In this document: positions 28,291-35,768 of the stretch, piece by piece
Layout: each line of letters opens with the position of its first letter
Position numbering within the stretch: position 1 is the first letter of the stretch
Translations under genes and position numbers: made by a program
The notes under the pieces: generated by a model
What the model was told of the DNA's origin: nothing
Database searches by the model: none
What the model saw: the letters and a program-made list of their open reading frames with translations, nothing else
Assembly: GCA_016124895.1 (NCBI GenBank)
Contig: WGMU01000097.1
Span: 1 to 43,417 of the forward strand
DNA from: a bacterium
GTDB lineage: Bacteria > Planctomycetota > Planctomycetia > Planctomycetales > Planctomycetaceae
DNA length: 43,417 nucleotides
Reading direction: 5' to 3'

Positions 28291-28350
28291 TGTGCCACTG
28301 GCTCTGCCAGTGCTGAATTCCAGGAAAGCACTGGCAGGGCCAGTGGCACA
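28291..28350. repeat. REP-like palindrome (GTGCCACTGGC type)
   Basis: A 24-base arm at 28291-28314 (TGTGCCACTGGCTCTGCCAG and on) pairs with 28327-28350, one mismatch that is a wobble in RNA. The loop is 12 bases. It may act as a bidirectional terminator between hemC and the BMC locus. Repeats of this sequence type are common in planctomycete intergenic regions, which is from general knowledge, not this window. Confidence 0.75.
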
Positions 28351-28588
28351 CATGCAATGACCGGACAGCTTACGCCGTGTCGCTGCTGGAATTCACCGCC
28401 GGCCTCGCGAGCCGACGTGCCGGCACTGCCTGCGTAATTGAAACCGTCGGCCTCACCCGAATCTGTTCCCAGCTTTGCGTGATCAGATCGACGGCCGGGT
28501 CGCTCCACACCGTGCTGCCACCGTGACGTGTGGTAAGAACTCAGCGCAGACTTGATCCCAACCGGTCACTGTCGCGCAGCCATTGCAG

Positions 28589-28656
28589 GAAACTGGTGAG
28601 TTTTGAAAGAAACTGCCATCTTGTGAGTTGCCGTGATAGTTCCGGTCAGGCAGAAT
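28589..28656 (+). promoter_or_regulatory. Candidate promoter and operator of the BMC regulator
   Basis: GAAACTG occurs at 28589-28595 and 28609-28615, exactly two helical turns apart, and GTGAGTT at 28596-28602 and 28623-28629. Direct repeats of this kind suit a DeoR-family operator. TTGCCG (28628-28633), a 17-base spacer and CAGAAT (28651-28656) give a weak sigma-70-like match (4/6 each). This is inference only. Confidence 0.3.
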
Positions 28657-28697
28657 TGGAAATCTGAGAAGTCTGTCGTAGAGCAGGAAATGTGGCC

Positions 28698-29471
28698 ATG
28701 TTGCTCGATGAGCGTCGAACTCTAATCCTGAAATTTATTGAGCAGGAAGGGTTTGTCTCGCTTCAAAAGCTCGTTGAGCACTTTGGCATCAGCGAGTCGA
28801 CAGCGCGGCGGGATGTGGAATATCTCGACGGGATCAGCAAAGTTCAGAAGACTCGCGGCGGAGCGGCCTACATCGGGGAATCGATGACGTCGTTCGAGGA
28901 ACGCACGGTTGCGGCCCTCAGGGAGAAGGAGCAGATCGCTCAAACGGTCGCCGACATGGTCGAGCCGGGCGAGGTGATTCTTCTGGACGGAGGCACGACG
29001 ACTCTGGAAGTCGCTCGCCGATTGATCGGTCGAGCCCTGACGGTCGTCACCAATTCGGTTCCGATTGTGAATCTGCTGATCAATCAGCCCGGCATCGAAC
29101 TGATCTCGATCGGCGGTTACGTGTACCCGAAAACGGGCGTGGCTCTGGGGCCAATCGCCCAGGCGGCTCTCAAGGCGGTTCACGCCCGGCGGCTCATCAT
29201 GAGCGTCGGCGGGATCACCGAAGCGGGCCTGTTTAACAGTAACTCGCTGCTCGTGGAGACCGAGCGGCAGATGATGGAGTCCTCGGACGAGGTGTGGGTG
29301 GTCACCGACAGCAGCAAGTTCGGCCGCTCCAACCTCGCCCACCTGGCTCCATTGAACTCGATGGACCGACTGATCACGGACGATGGCCTCACGGATGAGT
29401 GGCGACAACGACTGGAAGACGCAGGCGTCGAAGTGATCGTACTCGGCACCCGCGCAGAAGCCGCTGTTTGA
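28698..29471 (+). CDS. DeoR-family transcriptional regulator of the BMC locus
   Basis: 257 residues from the ATG at 28698, which has AGGA nine bases upstream; a GTG at 28692 is too close to the SD. The N-terminal winged helix-turn-helix (residues 4-56) shows [20 protein letters not shown] and [15 protein letters not shown], the family signature. The sugar-phosphate-sensing domain (about 75-250) has [27 protein letters not shown] and [10 protein letters not shown]. DeoR regulators typically repress sugar catabolic operons and are released by a phosphorylated intermediate. In PVM-type BMC loci a regulator of this family is normal. It lies 11 bp before pduL. Confidence 0.9.
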   Translation: MLLDERRTLILKFIEQEGFVSLQKLVEHFGISESTARRDVEYLDGISKVQKTRGGAAYIGESMTSFEERTVAALREKEQIAQTVADMVEPGEVILLDGGTTTLEVARRLIGRALTVVTNSVPIVNLLINQPGIELISIGGYVYPKTGVALGPIAQAALKAVHARRLIMSVGGITEAGLFNSNSLLVETERQMMESSDEVWVVTDSSKFGRSNLAHLAPLNSMDRLITDDGLTDEWRQRLEDAGVEVIVLGTRAEAAV

Positions 29472-29482
29472 CGGAATCATCC

Positions 29483-30205
29483 ATGACTGCTCTGGCATCC
29501 TCACTGTCCCGGCCGGACATCGAACGTATCGTCCGCTCGGTTCTGCAGAACCAGCTCGGCCCTGCCTCGAAGGTCAAGCCGAATCCGCTGGTCGTGAATA
29601 TCTCAGCCCGGCATGTGCATCTGTCGCAGGAACACGTCGAAGTTCTGTTCGGCAAAGGGGCCGAACTGGAAGTTCACAAGTGGCTGTACCAGGACGGCTA
29701 TTTCGCCTCGAAGCAGACCGTCGCCGTCGTCGGACCTCGACGACGAATGCTGCCGGAAGTCCGGGTTCTCGGTCCGGTTCGTCCGAGCCAGGTCGAACTC
29801 GCTTTCACAGACGGTATCTCGCTGGGCATCGATCTGCCGGTTCGGATCAGCGGCGACCATCACGACACGCCCGGCTGCACTTTGATTGGCCCGGCCGGCG
29901 TGCTGGAACTTCAGTCCGGCGTCATCCGAGCGATGCGGCATGTCCACATGGGGCCGGCCGACCTTGAGTACTACGGCGTCGAGGACGGCGAGTTTATGGA
30001 TCTGCGGATCGAATCCGAAGGCTGCACCACTGTGCTTGAGGATCTGAAGATTCGAGCCGGCGAGGACATCAAGCTCGAAGTCCACATCGACACGGACGAA
30101 GGCAACGCGACCTATCTCGACCGGGCCACCAACGTCGAGCTGATCAAGAAGAAGAAAGCCGACTGCGGCTGTGGCTGTGGAGGCAAGGGCACGTGCGGTA
30201 AGTAG
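29483..30205 (+). CDS. pduL: Phosphotransacylase of the microcompartment (PduL type)
   Basis: 240 residues from the ATG at 29483, 11 bp after the regulator; the open frame upstream is a shadow of deoR. It converts acyl-CoA (here probably lactyl-CoA) to acyl-phosphate, freeing CoA inside the organelle. The two beta-barrel PTAC domains carry the zinc-binding His residues: ARHVHLS (His44, His46), [10 protein letters not shown] (His153, His155) and His201 in [11 protein letters not shown]. Residues about 9-27 ([18 protein letters not shown]) form an amphipathic helix typical of an encapsulation peptide. The C-terminus is odd: a Lys run then [13 protein letters not shown], four Cys in eleven residues. 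Confidence 0.95.
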   Translation: MTALASSLSRPDIERIVRSVLQNQLGPASKVKPNPLVVNISARHVHLSQEHVEVLFGKGAELEVHKWLYQDGYFASKQTVAVVGPRRRMLPEVRVLGPVRPSQVELAFTDGISLGIDLPVRISGDHHDTPGCTLIGPAGVLELQSGVIRAMRHVHMGPADLEYYGVEDGEFMDLRIESEGCTTVLEDLKIRAGEDIKLEVHIDTDEGNATYLDRATNVELIKKKKADCGCGCGGKGTCGK

Positions 30206-30276
30206 TTGGCAGCCAGCAATCTCAGTCTGTCTCTCAACTATTCACTATCAACCATCAACTTTTTTGGAGATTTGCA

Positions 30277-30570
30277 ATGGCTAAGGCTCTGGAAGCCCTC
30301 GGCATGATCGAGACGAAAGGTCTCGGCTGCATGATCGAGGCAGTGGACGCGATGCTGAAGTCGGCCAATGTGCAGATGGTCGGCTGGGACAAGATCGGCA
30401 GCGGTCTGGTCACGTCGTTCGTCGTCGGTGACGTCGCCGCTGTGAAGGCCGCCGTCGACGCCGGCGCAACCGCCGCCAGCAAGATCGGCGAAGTCGTCAG
30501 CGTGCAGGTGATCGCTCGCCCGCACGAAGAACTGGCTGCCATTCTGCCGGCCGCGAAAGCCGCCAAGTAG
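30277..30570 (+). CDS. BMC-H hexameric shell protein 1
   Basis: 97 residues, one BMC domain (Pfam 00936 type) forming the hexagonal tiles of the shell facets. Seen: [20 protein letters not shown] at the N-terminus, a [18 protein letters not shown] helix and VIARPHEEL before a short Ala/Lys tail. The pore loop corresponds to KIGSGLVT. Its SD (GGAG, 8 bases before ATG) is strong. It differs from the next hexamer in having Trp (VGWDKIGSG) before the pore. Confidence 0.96.
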   Translation: MAKALEALGMIETKGLGCMIEAVDAMLKSANVQMVGWDKIGSGLVTSFVVGDVAAVKAAVDAGATAASKIGEVVSVQVIARPHEELAAILPAAKAAK

Positions 30571-30679
30571 TTGATAGTCGATTGTTGAGGGTTGATAGCC
30601 GGAAGCTATCGACTGTCAACACTTTGTCTCTATCAACAATCAACTATCTACAATCAACATTTTCCACAGGAAGACACCC
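30571..30679 (+). promoter_or_regulatory. Structured, AT-rich leader between the two BMC-H genes
   Basis: Two nested inverted repeats: an outer pair 30571-30588 and 30633-30650 (16 of 18 positions complementary) and an inner stem GTTGATAGC (30591-30599) with GCTATCGAC (30605-30613). The sequence is built of TTGATAG/ATCAAC words, like those in the 72-bp gap ahead of BMC-H1, and is much richer in A+T than the genes. A strong SD (AGGAAGA) follows just before the BMC-H2 ATG. It could stabilise the 3' end of the BMC-H1 message or attenuate read-through. Confidence 0.5.
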
Positions 30680-30949
30680 ATGAAAGGTGAAGCAATCGGT
30701 CTTATCGAGACCCGCGGTCTGGTGGCTCAGGTTGAAGCCGCTGATGCCATGCTCAAGGCTGCGAATGTGTCTCTCGTCAAGCAGATCCCGATCGGTGGTG
30801 CTTACATCACGACCGTGATTTCGGGCGACGTTGGTTCGGTTCGTGCCGCAGTCGATGCCGGTGCTGCCGCTGCGACGCAGGTCGGCGAACTGGTGTGCGC
30901 CCACGTCATCCCGCGTCCGGATGCCGCCACGCTGACTGCGTTCGTTTAG
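30680..30949 (+). CDS. BMC-H hexameric shell protein 2
   Basis: 89 residues, the minimal BMC-H fold (AIGLIETRGLVAQVEAADAM, VRAAVDAGAAAATQVGEL, HVIPRPDAATL). The pore loop is PIGGAYIT. It has a strong SD. Together with BMC-H1 it should make the facets; no BMC-T (trimer) gene is present in this locus, as is usual for the PVM type. The two hexamers are clearly diverged and not a recent duplication. Confidence 0.96.
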   Translation: MKGEAIGLIETRGLVAQVEAADAMLKAANVSLVKQIPIGGAYITTVISGDVGSVRAAVDAGAAAATQVGELVCAHVIPRPDAATLTAFV

Positions 30950-30972
30950 GAAACGGATTGCCTGACGACTCG

Positions 30973-31051
30973 GCAGCGCAAAGGCGCTGAGACTCGAAGA
31001 CACGCAAAGAACAGCTTTGCGAACTTCTGCGCCTTCGCGTCTTTGCGCTGC
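30973..31051. repeat. Palindromic repeat (GCGCAAAG...CTTTGCGC) upstream of the acetate kinase gene
   Basis: GCAGCGCAAAG (30973-30983) pairs with CTTTGCGCTGC (31041-31051); an inner GCAAAG/CTTTGC pair lies between. Elements with this wording (CGCAAAGACGCGAAGGCG) are dispersed in many bacterial genomes. It separates the shell hexamer genes from the kinase. Confidence 0.65.
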
Positions 31052-31114
31052 AGACAGAACGAGAAGTCAGACAGGTTCAGGAAAGTCGTTGTCTGAAGCA
31101 GCACGGAGGTGCTC

Positions 31115-32326
31115 ATGAAGGTTCTCGTTGCGAATCTGGGTTCGACCAGTTTCAAGTACCGGCTCTTTGACATGACCACCGAGGAGCAGCTTGCTCGCGG
31201 TGGCATTGACAGGATCGGGCTTGGTGACAGCAACTGTTTTGTCGAGATCGGTGATTACCGGGACGACCGCGTCACGGACATTCCTGATCACGCCGCGGCA
31301 GTCAACATCTGCCTCGAACAGTTGTCGGATCCGGAGCATGGATGTCTGCAGGATGCGTCCGAGCTGAAGGGGATTGGGTTTAAGGCGGTCTTCGCCGGAA
31401 AGATGGGCGGCATCCGTGTGGTGGATGACGCGATTCTCGACCGGATGGAAGAACTCGCCGACGTGGCTCCGGCTCACAACCCGCCTTATGCCAGGGCGAT
31501 GCGGCAACTCCGCAAGGCGTTTCCGCAAATCCCGCTGGTCGCGGCGTTCGAGACAGCTTTTCACGACACCATCCCGCCAGAGAATCGCGCGTACGCCGTG
31601 CCGTTTGAATGGCAGGACAAGTACGAGATCAAACGCTGGGGTTTTCACGGAGCCAGTCATCGATTCATCGGCGGCCGGATCGGTGAGATTCTCGGCAACG
31701 ACGATCTGAAGGTCATCTCCTGTCACCTGGGCGGCAGCAACTCGCTGTGTGCTCAGCGAGGAAACAGGTCTCAGGCCAACAGTCTGGGCATGAGTCCTCA
31801 GACAGGATTACTCCACAACAATCGAGTCGGTGACTTCGACCCGTATGCTCTGCCGCTGCTGATGCGGCTGAGTGGCAAGTCGATGCAGGAACTGCTCGAC
31901 GAGATGTCCACCAATGGTGGGCTACTTGGTCTGAGTGGTCTCAGCAGCGATGCCCGCGAAGTTGAAGAAGCCGCAGTAAATGGAAATGAACAAGCCGACT
32001 TCGCCTTGAAGGTGTTCGTCGCTTCGATCCGCCAGTACCTGGGTTCCTACCTGGTCGTGCTGGGTGGAGCGGACGCGATCGTCTTCACCGGCGGGATCGG
32101 TGAGAACAGCGAACGGGTTCGCCGGGATGTGTGTGCCGGCCTGGAATGGGCAGGCATTGAGTTGGGCGAGGGGCAAGAGGCGAGGGGCAAGGGAGATGAC
32201 TTCTCTGTTCCGCTTCTTCCTGGCGAGCGACTCATTTCGTCGGAGACGAGTAAGACACAGGTGTGGGTCATCCCCACAAATGAGGAGATCGTGGTTGCGA
32301 GGCAAACAGTAGAAGCGATCGGCTAG
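31115..32326 (+). CDS. Divergent acetate kinase homologue (BMC acyl-phosphate kinase)
   Basis: 403 residues from the ATG at 31115 with GGAGG five bases ahead. It belongs to the acetate kinase (ASKHA) family and should make ATP from the acyl-phosphate released by PduL. Kept: [40 protein letters not shown], the Arg in [27 protein letters not shown]. Changed: the GHRVVHGG block with the substrate-binding Arg is [12 protein letters not shown] (Lys90), and LGNGAS is LGGSNS. Acetate may thus not be the true substrate; lactyl-phosphate is a fair guess. Near residue 350 a repeat-derived stretch ([12 protein letters not shown]) is inserted in frame. Confidence 0.85.
   Translation: MKVLVANLGSTSFKYRLFDMTTEEQLARGGIDRIGLGDSNCFVEIGDYRDDRVTDIPDHAAAVNICLEQLSDPEHGCLQDASELKGIGFKAVFAGKMGGIRVVDDAILDRMEELADVAPAHNPPYARAMRQLRKAFPQIPLVAAFETAFHDTIPPENRAYAVPFEWQDKYEIKRWGFHGASHRFIGGRIGEILGNDDLKVISCHLGGSNSLCAQRGNRSQANSLGMSPQTGLLHNNRVGDFDPYALPLLMRLSGKSMQELLDEMSTNGGLLGLSGLSSDAREVEEAAVNGNEQADFALKVFVASIRQYLGSYLVVLGGADAIVFTGGIGENSERVRRDVCAGLEWAGIELGEGQEARGKGDDFSVPLLPGERLISSETSKTQVWVIPTNEEIVVARQTVEAIG
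32164..32193 (+). repeat. GGGGCAAG-type repeat inserted inside the kinase gene
   Basis: GGGCGAGGGGCAAGAGGCGA and the following GGGGCAAGGG match, in reverse orientation, the CCCTTGCC-rich tracts at 32341-32378 and 32756-32788. It adds about ten Gly/Glu/Arg/Lys codons with the frame kept. Confidence 0.65.
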
Positions 32327-32340
32327 GTGTCTGGCATCTT

Positions 32341-32378
32341 GCTCCCCTTGCCGCTTGCCGCTCATCCCTTGCCCAGCA
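32341..32378 (+). repeat. CCCTTGCC-type repeat, left flank of the four-helix-bundle gene
   Basis: Contains CTCCCCTTGCCGCTTGCCGC and ends CCCTTGCCCAGCA. A similar tract ending GGCCCAGCA lies at 32756-32788 in the same orientation, so the gene between is bracketed by direct repeats. Confidence 0.65.
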
Positions 32379-32390
32379 CGGAGTGCCACA

Positions 32391-32747
32391 ATGTTTCGAT
32401 TCGAGAAACTCGACGTCTGGCAGGTTGCGGTCGAGTTTGCGGATCAGGTTTACGCAGTGACTGGTTTGTTTCCGTCTGATGAACGATTCGGACTTACGAA
32501 CCAGGCACGTCGGTCGGCTGTTTCCATCTCAGCAAACATCGCTGAGGGATCTGGACGATCGACAGACAAGGAGTTTGTTCGGTTTCTTGAGATCGCGTAC
32601 GGCTCTCTGATGGAGACGGTCTCGCACCTCAAGATTGCCGAACGTCAGAGTTTTCTGGAAACCGGGAAAGGTGCAGAGCTGTACGAAACAGCCGACCGGT
32701 TGTCGCGAATGCTCTCGGGCCTTCGCAACCACCGGCTCGGAAACTGA
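32391..32747 (+). CDS. Four-helix-bundle protein (23S rRNA intervening-sequence/S23 type)
   Basis: 118 residues from the ATG at 32391 with GGAG upstream. The sequence FEKLDVWQVAVEFADQVYAV, FGLTNQARRSAVSISANIAE and FLEIAYGSLMETVSHL is the hallmark of the small four-helix-bundle family first described in 23S rRNA intervening sequences. Here it is free-standing and sits in the middle of the BMC operon, bounded by CCCTTGCC-type repeats. The family's biochemical role is unknown. It probably entered as a cassette and is not expected to be a BMC part. Confidence 0.9.
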   Translation: MFRFEKLDVWQVAVEFADQVYAVTGLFPSDERFGLTNQARRSAVSISANIAEGSGRSTDKEFVRFLEIAYGSLMETVSHLKIAERQSFLETGKGAELYETADRLSRMLSGLRNHRLGN

Positions 32748-32755
32748 TCCGTTCT

Positions 32756-32788
32756 CTCGCCCCTTGCCCCTCACCTCTGGCCCAGCAA
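32756..32788 (+). repeat. CCCTTGCC-type repeat, right flank of the four-helix-bundle gene
   Basis: Contains TCTCGCCCCTTGCCCCTCAC and ends in GGCCCAGCA directly at the BMC-P1 start codon, leaving that gene without an SD. Confidence 0.65.
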
Positions 32789-33097
32789 ATGTTTCTTGCC
32801 AAAGTCACAGGCAGCGTCGTTTCGACGCAGAAGGTTCAACAGATGAGAGGCCAGAAGCTGCTCATCGTCGAACCGCTGCGCGTGGACGAAAAGGACAGAA
32901 AAAGCCTGAAGGGCACCGGGCGGAGCTTTATCTGTGTCGACACGGTCGGTGCGGGTGAAGGCGAGACCGTGCTCATCGTGCAGGGCTCCAGCGCCCGCTT
33001 CACGGATGACACAAAAATGCTGCCAATCGACGCCGCCATCATCGGCATCGTCGACAGTGTTGAAGCTCACGGAGCGACCGTCTTCAAGACGGAGTAG
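32789..33097 (+). CDS. BMC-P pentameric vertex protein 1 (EutN/CcmL family)
   Basis: 102 residues; forms the pentamers that cap the twelve vertices of the shell. Seen: MFLAKVTGSVVSTQKVQQMR, GQKLLIVEPLR, FICVDTVGAGEGETVLIVQG, SSARFTDD and the late PIDAAIIGIVDSVE. This is the most canonical of the three pentamers here. The ATG follows a CCCTTGCC-type repeat directly and has no SD, so translation is probably weak or coupled. Confidence 0.95.
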   Translation: MFLAKVTGSVVSTQKVQQMRGQKLLIVEPLRVDEKDRKSLKGTGRSFICVDTVGAGEGETVLIVQGSSARFTDDTKMLPIDAAIIGIVDSVEAHGATVFKTE

Positions 33098-33138
33098 CTC
33101 ACAGCAGGGTGCGTCTCGACGCACCGACTGAAAGACCA

Positions 33139-33232
33139 GTAGGCCGGACCGAGGAGCGTAGCGACGACGTTCCGGCATTGATCGATTCACTGAGAGGACT
33201 GCCGGAGCGGCGCTTCGCTTGATCCGGCCTAC
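33139..33232. repeat. 94-bp repeat with inverted ends, copy 1
   Basis: Begins GTAGGCCGGACCGAGGAGCG and ends GATCCGGCCTAC, so the ends are inverted repeats. Copy 2 at 35026-35119 has the same length and differs at only a few positions. Both are in the same orientation between BMC genes. Small non-autonomous mobile element (MITE-like) is the likeliest reading. Confidence 0.9.
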
Positions 33233-33251
33233 TCATAGAGGTCAGTAACCC

Positions 33252-34685
33252 ATGACAGCCGTTTCGACCGAACAGACGATTCGCAGCGTGGTGCAGGAAG
33301 TGCTCGCTCAGCTTGGCAAGTCGAATGGAGTCGCGTCGAACAATGGTCACTCGCGCGGTGGCGACTGGGGTGTCTTCGACAGTGTCGATGCCGCCGTGGC
33401 CGCTGCGAACGCAGCGTTCGAGAAGCTCAAGAAGGCCTCGATGGAAGATCGCGGCAAGGCGATCCAGATCGTCAAGGACATCTGCTTCAACAACGCCGAA
33501 GAACTTGGAGCCGCCGAACTGGCCGAAACGAAGATCGGCCGTCTCGATCACAAGATCGAGAAGCTGCAGATCATCCGCAAAGTGCCGGGCATCGAGTTCC
33601 TCAAGTGCGACGCACTGAGCGGCGATCACGGCCTGACCGTCACTGAGTACGCACCGTTCGGCGTCATCGGAGCGATCACTCCAGTCACGCACTCGCTGCC
33701 GACGCTGGCATCGAACTTCGTGAACATGGTCGCCGCCGGAAACACGATCGTCGTCAACCCGCATCCCAGCGGAGCGAAGATCGCCTGCGAAGGCGTTCGT
33801 CGATTTAACAAGGCGATCTACGAAGCGATCGGCATCAACAACCTGGTGACGATCATCGGCAACCCGACGATCGAATCCGCTGACGAAATCTTCAAGCACC
33901 GCGGCGTCAAGCTACTATGCGTGACTGGCGGTCCGGCTGTTGCCCGAGCAGCCCTCGCCAGCAATAAGCGAGCGATCGTGGCCGGCCCCGGTAACCCGCC
34001 GGTCGTCGTCGACGAAACCGCCGACATCGACAACGCCGCTCGTTCAATCGTGATCGGAGCCGCGTACGACAACAACCTGCTGTGCATCGGCGAGAAGGAA
34101 GTCTTCGCCGTCAACGCGATCTTCGACCAGTTGATGGACGCCATCGGCCGACACGGCGGTTATCGCCTGAACGCGTCGCAGATCGACGCGCTGACCAAGG
34201 CCGCGTTCTCGCCGCCGAAGGAAGCGGGCGGGCACTGGATTCTGAACCGCGATCTGGTCGGTAAGGACGCGTCCGTTCTGGCCGCCACGATTGGACTGAC
34301 CGTCCCGGCGAACACTCAGATTCTGTACGGCGAAACGGATACCTCGAATCCGTTCGTCCCCGAAGAGCAGATGATGCCGTTCATCCCGTTCGTTCGAGCA
34401 CGCTGTGCCGATCACGCGATCGAACTGGCTCTCGAATTCGAACACGGCTTCCGCCACACGGCGATCATTCACACAACCAACGTCAAAAACATGACAAAGA
34501 TGGGCCGCCTGATGGAAACGACACTCTTCATCAAGAACGGCCCCTGTGGAGCCGGCCTGGGCAACGGTGGAGAAGGCTACCTGAGCTTCTCAATCGCCAC
34601 GCCCACCGGCGAAGGAGTCACCAACCCGCTCACGTTCACCCGCCAGCGCCGCTGCACGCTGGTGGACGACCTGCGGATTATCTGA
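33252..34685 (+). CDS. CoA-acylating aldehyde dehydrogenase (PduP-like)
   Basis: 477 residues; oxidises an aldehyde (lactaldehyde in the PVM scheme) with NAD+ and CoA to an acyl-CoA. N-terminal residues 7-23 ([17 protein letters not shown]) are an encapsulation helix, separated from the enzyme by a linker (about 24-36). Conserved: [42 protein letters not shown], the catalytic Cys278 in [10 protein letters not shown], and the late [12 protein letters not shown]. These match PduP/EutE-type enzymes and not ordinary aldehyde dehydrogenases. SD AGAGGT lies just after the 94-bp repeat. Confidence 0.95.
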   Translation: MTAVSTEQTIRSVVQEVLAQLGKSNGVASNNGHSRGGDWGVFDSVDAAVAAANAAFEKLKKASMEDRGKAIQIVKDICFNNAEELGAAELAETKIGRLDHKIEKLQIIRKVPGIEFLKCDALSGDHGLTVTEYAPFGVIGAITPVTHSLPTLASNFVNMVAAGNTIVVNPHPSGAKIACEGVRRFNKAIYEAIGINNLVTIIGNPTIESADEIFKHRGVKLLCVTGGPAVARAALASNKRAIVAGPGNPPVVVDETADIDNAARSIVIGAAYDNNLLCIGEKEVFAVNAIFDQLMDAIGRHGGYRLNASQIDALTKAAFSPPKEAGGHWILNRDLVGKDASVLAATIGLTVPANTQILYGETDTSNPFVPEEQMMPFIPFVRARCADHAIELALEFEHGFRHTAIIHTTNVKNMTKMGRLMETTLFIKNGPCGAGLGNGGEGYLSFSIATPTGEGVTNPLTFTRQRRCTLVDDLRII

Positions 34686-34686
34686 C

Positions 34687-34746
34687 GTAGGGCCGGTTCC
34701 CACCGGTCGGAACAAAACGACAAAGGCCGGTAGGAACCGGCCCTAC
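34687..34746. repeat. GTAGGGCCGGTTCC palindrome, copy 1
   Basis: GTAGGGCCGGTTCC at the left pairs with GGAACCGGCCCTAC at the right, about 32 bases apart. The same arms bound 35765-35833. It starts 1 bp after the aldehyde dehydrogenase stop and ends 14 bp before the BMC-P2 ATG. Confidence 0.9.
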
Positions 34747-34760
34747 GGAAACACCAACCA

Positions 34761-35015
34761 ATGCAGATCGCTGAAATCATTGGCCGAGCGACCTCGACAG
34801 TGAAGCACCCGTCGATGAACGGGTGGCGGACGCTGATCGCTCAGCCATTGGGAATCAGCGGGCAGGATGACGGCGAGCCGCTGATCGTGATCGACGATCT
34901 CGGCAGCGGACTCGGCGACAAGGTGATCATCACCAGCGACGGCAAGCACGTCACTGAGATCATGGGAACGAAAGCCACTCCGGTCCGCTGGGCCGTGCTT
35001 GGCATCGCGGACTGA
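34761..35015 (+). CDS. BMC-P pentameric vertex protein 2
   Basis: 84 residues of the EutN/CcmL family: MQIAEIIGRATSTVKHPSMN, WRTLIAQPLG, VIDDLGSGLGDKVIITSDGK and AVLGIAD. It is shorter than BMC-P1 and has no extension. Only a weak GGA precedes the start because a repeat fills the upstream gap. Three different pentamer genes is the usual count for the PVM type. Confidence 0.93.
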   Translation: MQIAEIIGRATSTVKHPSMNGWRTLIAQPLGISGQDDGEPLIVIDDLGSGLGDKVIITSDGKHVTEIMGTKATPVRWAVLGIAD

Positions 35016-35025
35016 AAAGGAATTC

Positions 35026-35119
35026 GTAGGCCGGACCGAGGAGCGTAGCGACGACGTTCCGGCATGGATCGATTCACAGAGAGGACTGCCGGAGCGACGC
35101 TTCGCTTGATCCGGCCTAC
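35026..35119. repeat. 94-bp repeat with inverted ends, copy 2
   Basis: Near-identical to 33139-33232. Its right end lies 4 bp before the ATG of the next gene, which therefore has no normal SD. Confidence 0.9.
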
Positions 35120-35123
35120 CAAT

Positions 35124-35768
35124 ATGGATCAGCAGGCACTCATCGAGCGGATCGTTGCTGAGGTCATGGGGAAACTCAGACCGGTTCAGGCGAACGCGCG
35201 ACCGAGTGTCGGGTCGACAACCGAGAGTCAGTTTCGGCTGTCGGAAAACATCATCACGGCGGATCTGCTCGCGGAGAATTCTGTCGGAAAGAGCGTCGTG
35301 GAGGTCAGCTCACGGGCGATTGTTACTCCGTCTGCTCGCGACTGGCTGAAACAGAACAGGATCGAGCTGACTCGCAGTACGAACGCGAAGACCAGCACGA
35401 ACCAACAGAAATCAGACTGGCTGCTCGTCGTCCAGACGGCGGGCGAGGCAGTCAAAGCAGTTCTCGACGACGCAGGTCGCTCAGGTGCGTTCGGCGGTCA
35501 TCGGGAAACGACCGTGGACGCGGCGTCTGCAGCAAAGGTTGCCGCTGCGGCGGTTGATCGCGGTGGCAAGTGCGTTGTGTTTTCGGCGGAGCCGGAAATT
35601 GTCGCCTGTCTGGCTAATCGAAATGAAAAGGTTCGGGCAGCGGTCGTTGCAGACGTCACGACGGTTGACCGAGTGAAGACTGGTCTGGATGGCAACGCGT
35701 TCGTCGTTGACCCAATAGGCCGAAGTTTCTTCGAGCTACGGACCCTGTTGAGACGGATAGCGAAGTAG
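35124..35768 (+). CDS. Uncharacterised BMC-associated protein with N-terminal encapsulation helix
   Basis: 214 residues from the ATG at 35124 (the frame opens earlier, inside the 94-bp repeat). Residues 2-18 (DQQALIERIVAEVMGKL) form an amphipathic helix close in type to those of PduL, the aldehyde dehydrogenase and the aldolase here, followed by a Pro/Ser linker, so it is probably luminal cargo. The middle has SSRAIVTPSARDWLKQNRIE. The C-terminal part (KVRAAVVADVTTVDRVKTGL, FVVDPIGRSFFELRTLLRRI) resembles the RpiB/LacA sugar-phosphate isomerase fold, but the catalytic Cys of that family is not evident. I cannot name a reaction. It lies between two pentamer genes. Confidence 0.8.
   Translation: MDQQALIERIVAEVMGKLRPVQANARPSVGSTTESQFRLSENIITADLLAENSVGKSVVEVSSRAIVTPSARDWLKQNRIELTRSTNAKTSTNQQKSDWLLVVQTAGEAVKAVLDDAGRSGAFGGHRETTVDAASAAKVAAAAVDRGGKCVVFSAEPEIVACLANRNEKVRAAVVADVTTVDRVKTGLDGNAFVVDPIGRSFFELRTLLRRIAK

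Larger units (their letters stand above)
28216..28697. other. Intergenic region before the BMC locus
   Basis: About 480 bp. It holds a strong imperfect palindrome at 28291-28350, a pair of GAAACTG direct repeats 20 bp apart at 28589 and 28609, and a weak sigma-70-like promoter at 28628-28656. It is the obvious control region for the regulator and the downstream BMC operon. Confidence 0.6.

Noticed and set aside
28330-28362. A sigma-54 promoter (TGGCAC...TGC) ahead of the BMC regulator
   Set aside because: TGGCACACATGCAA looks tempting, but the GG-GC spacing is 7 and not 10, and the TGGCAC belongs to the palindrome arm.
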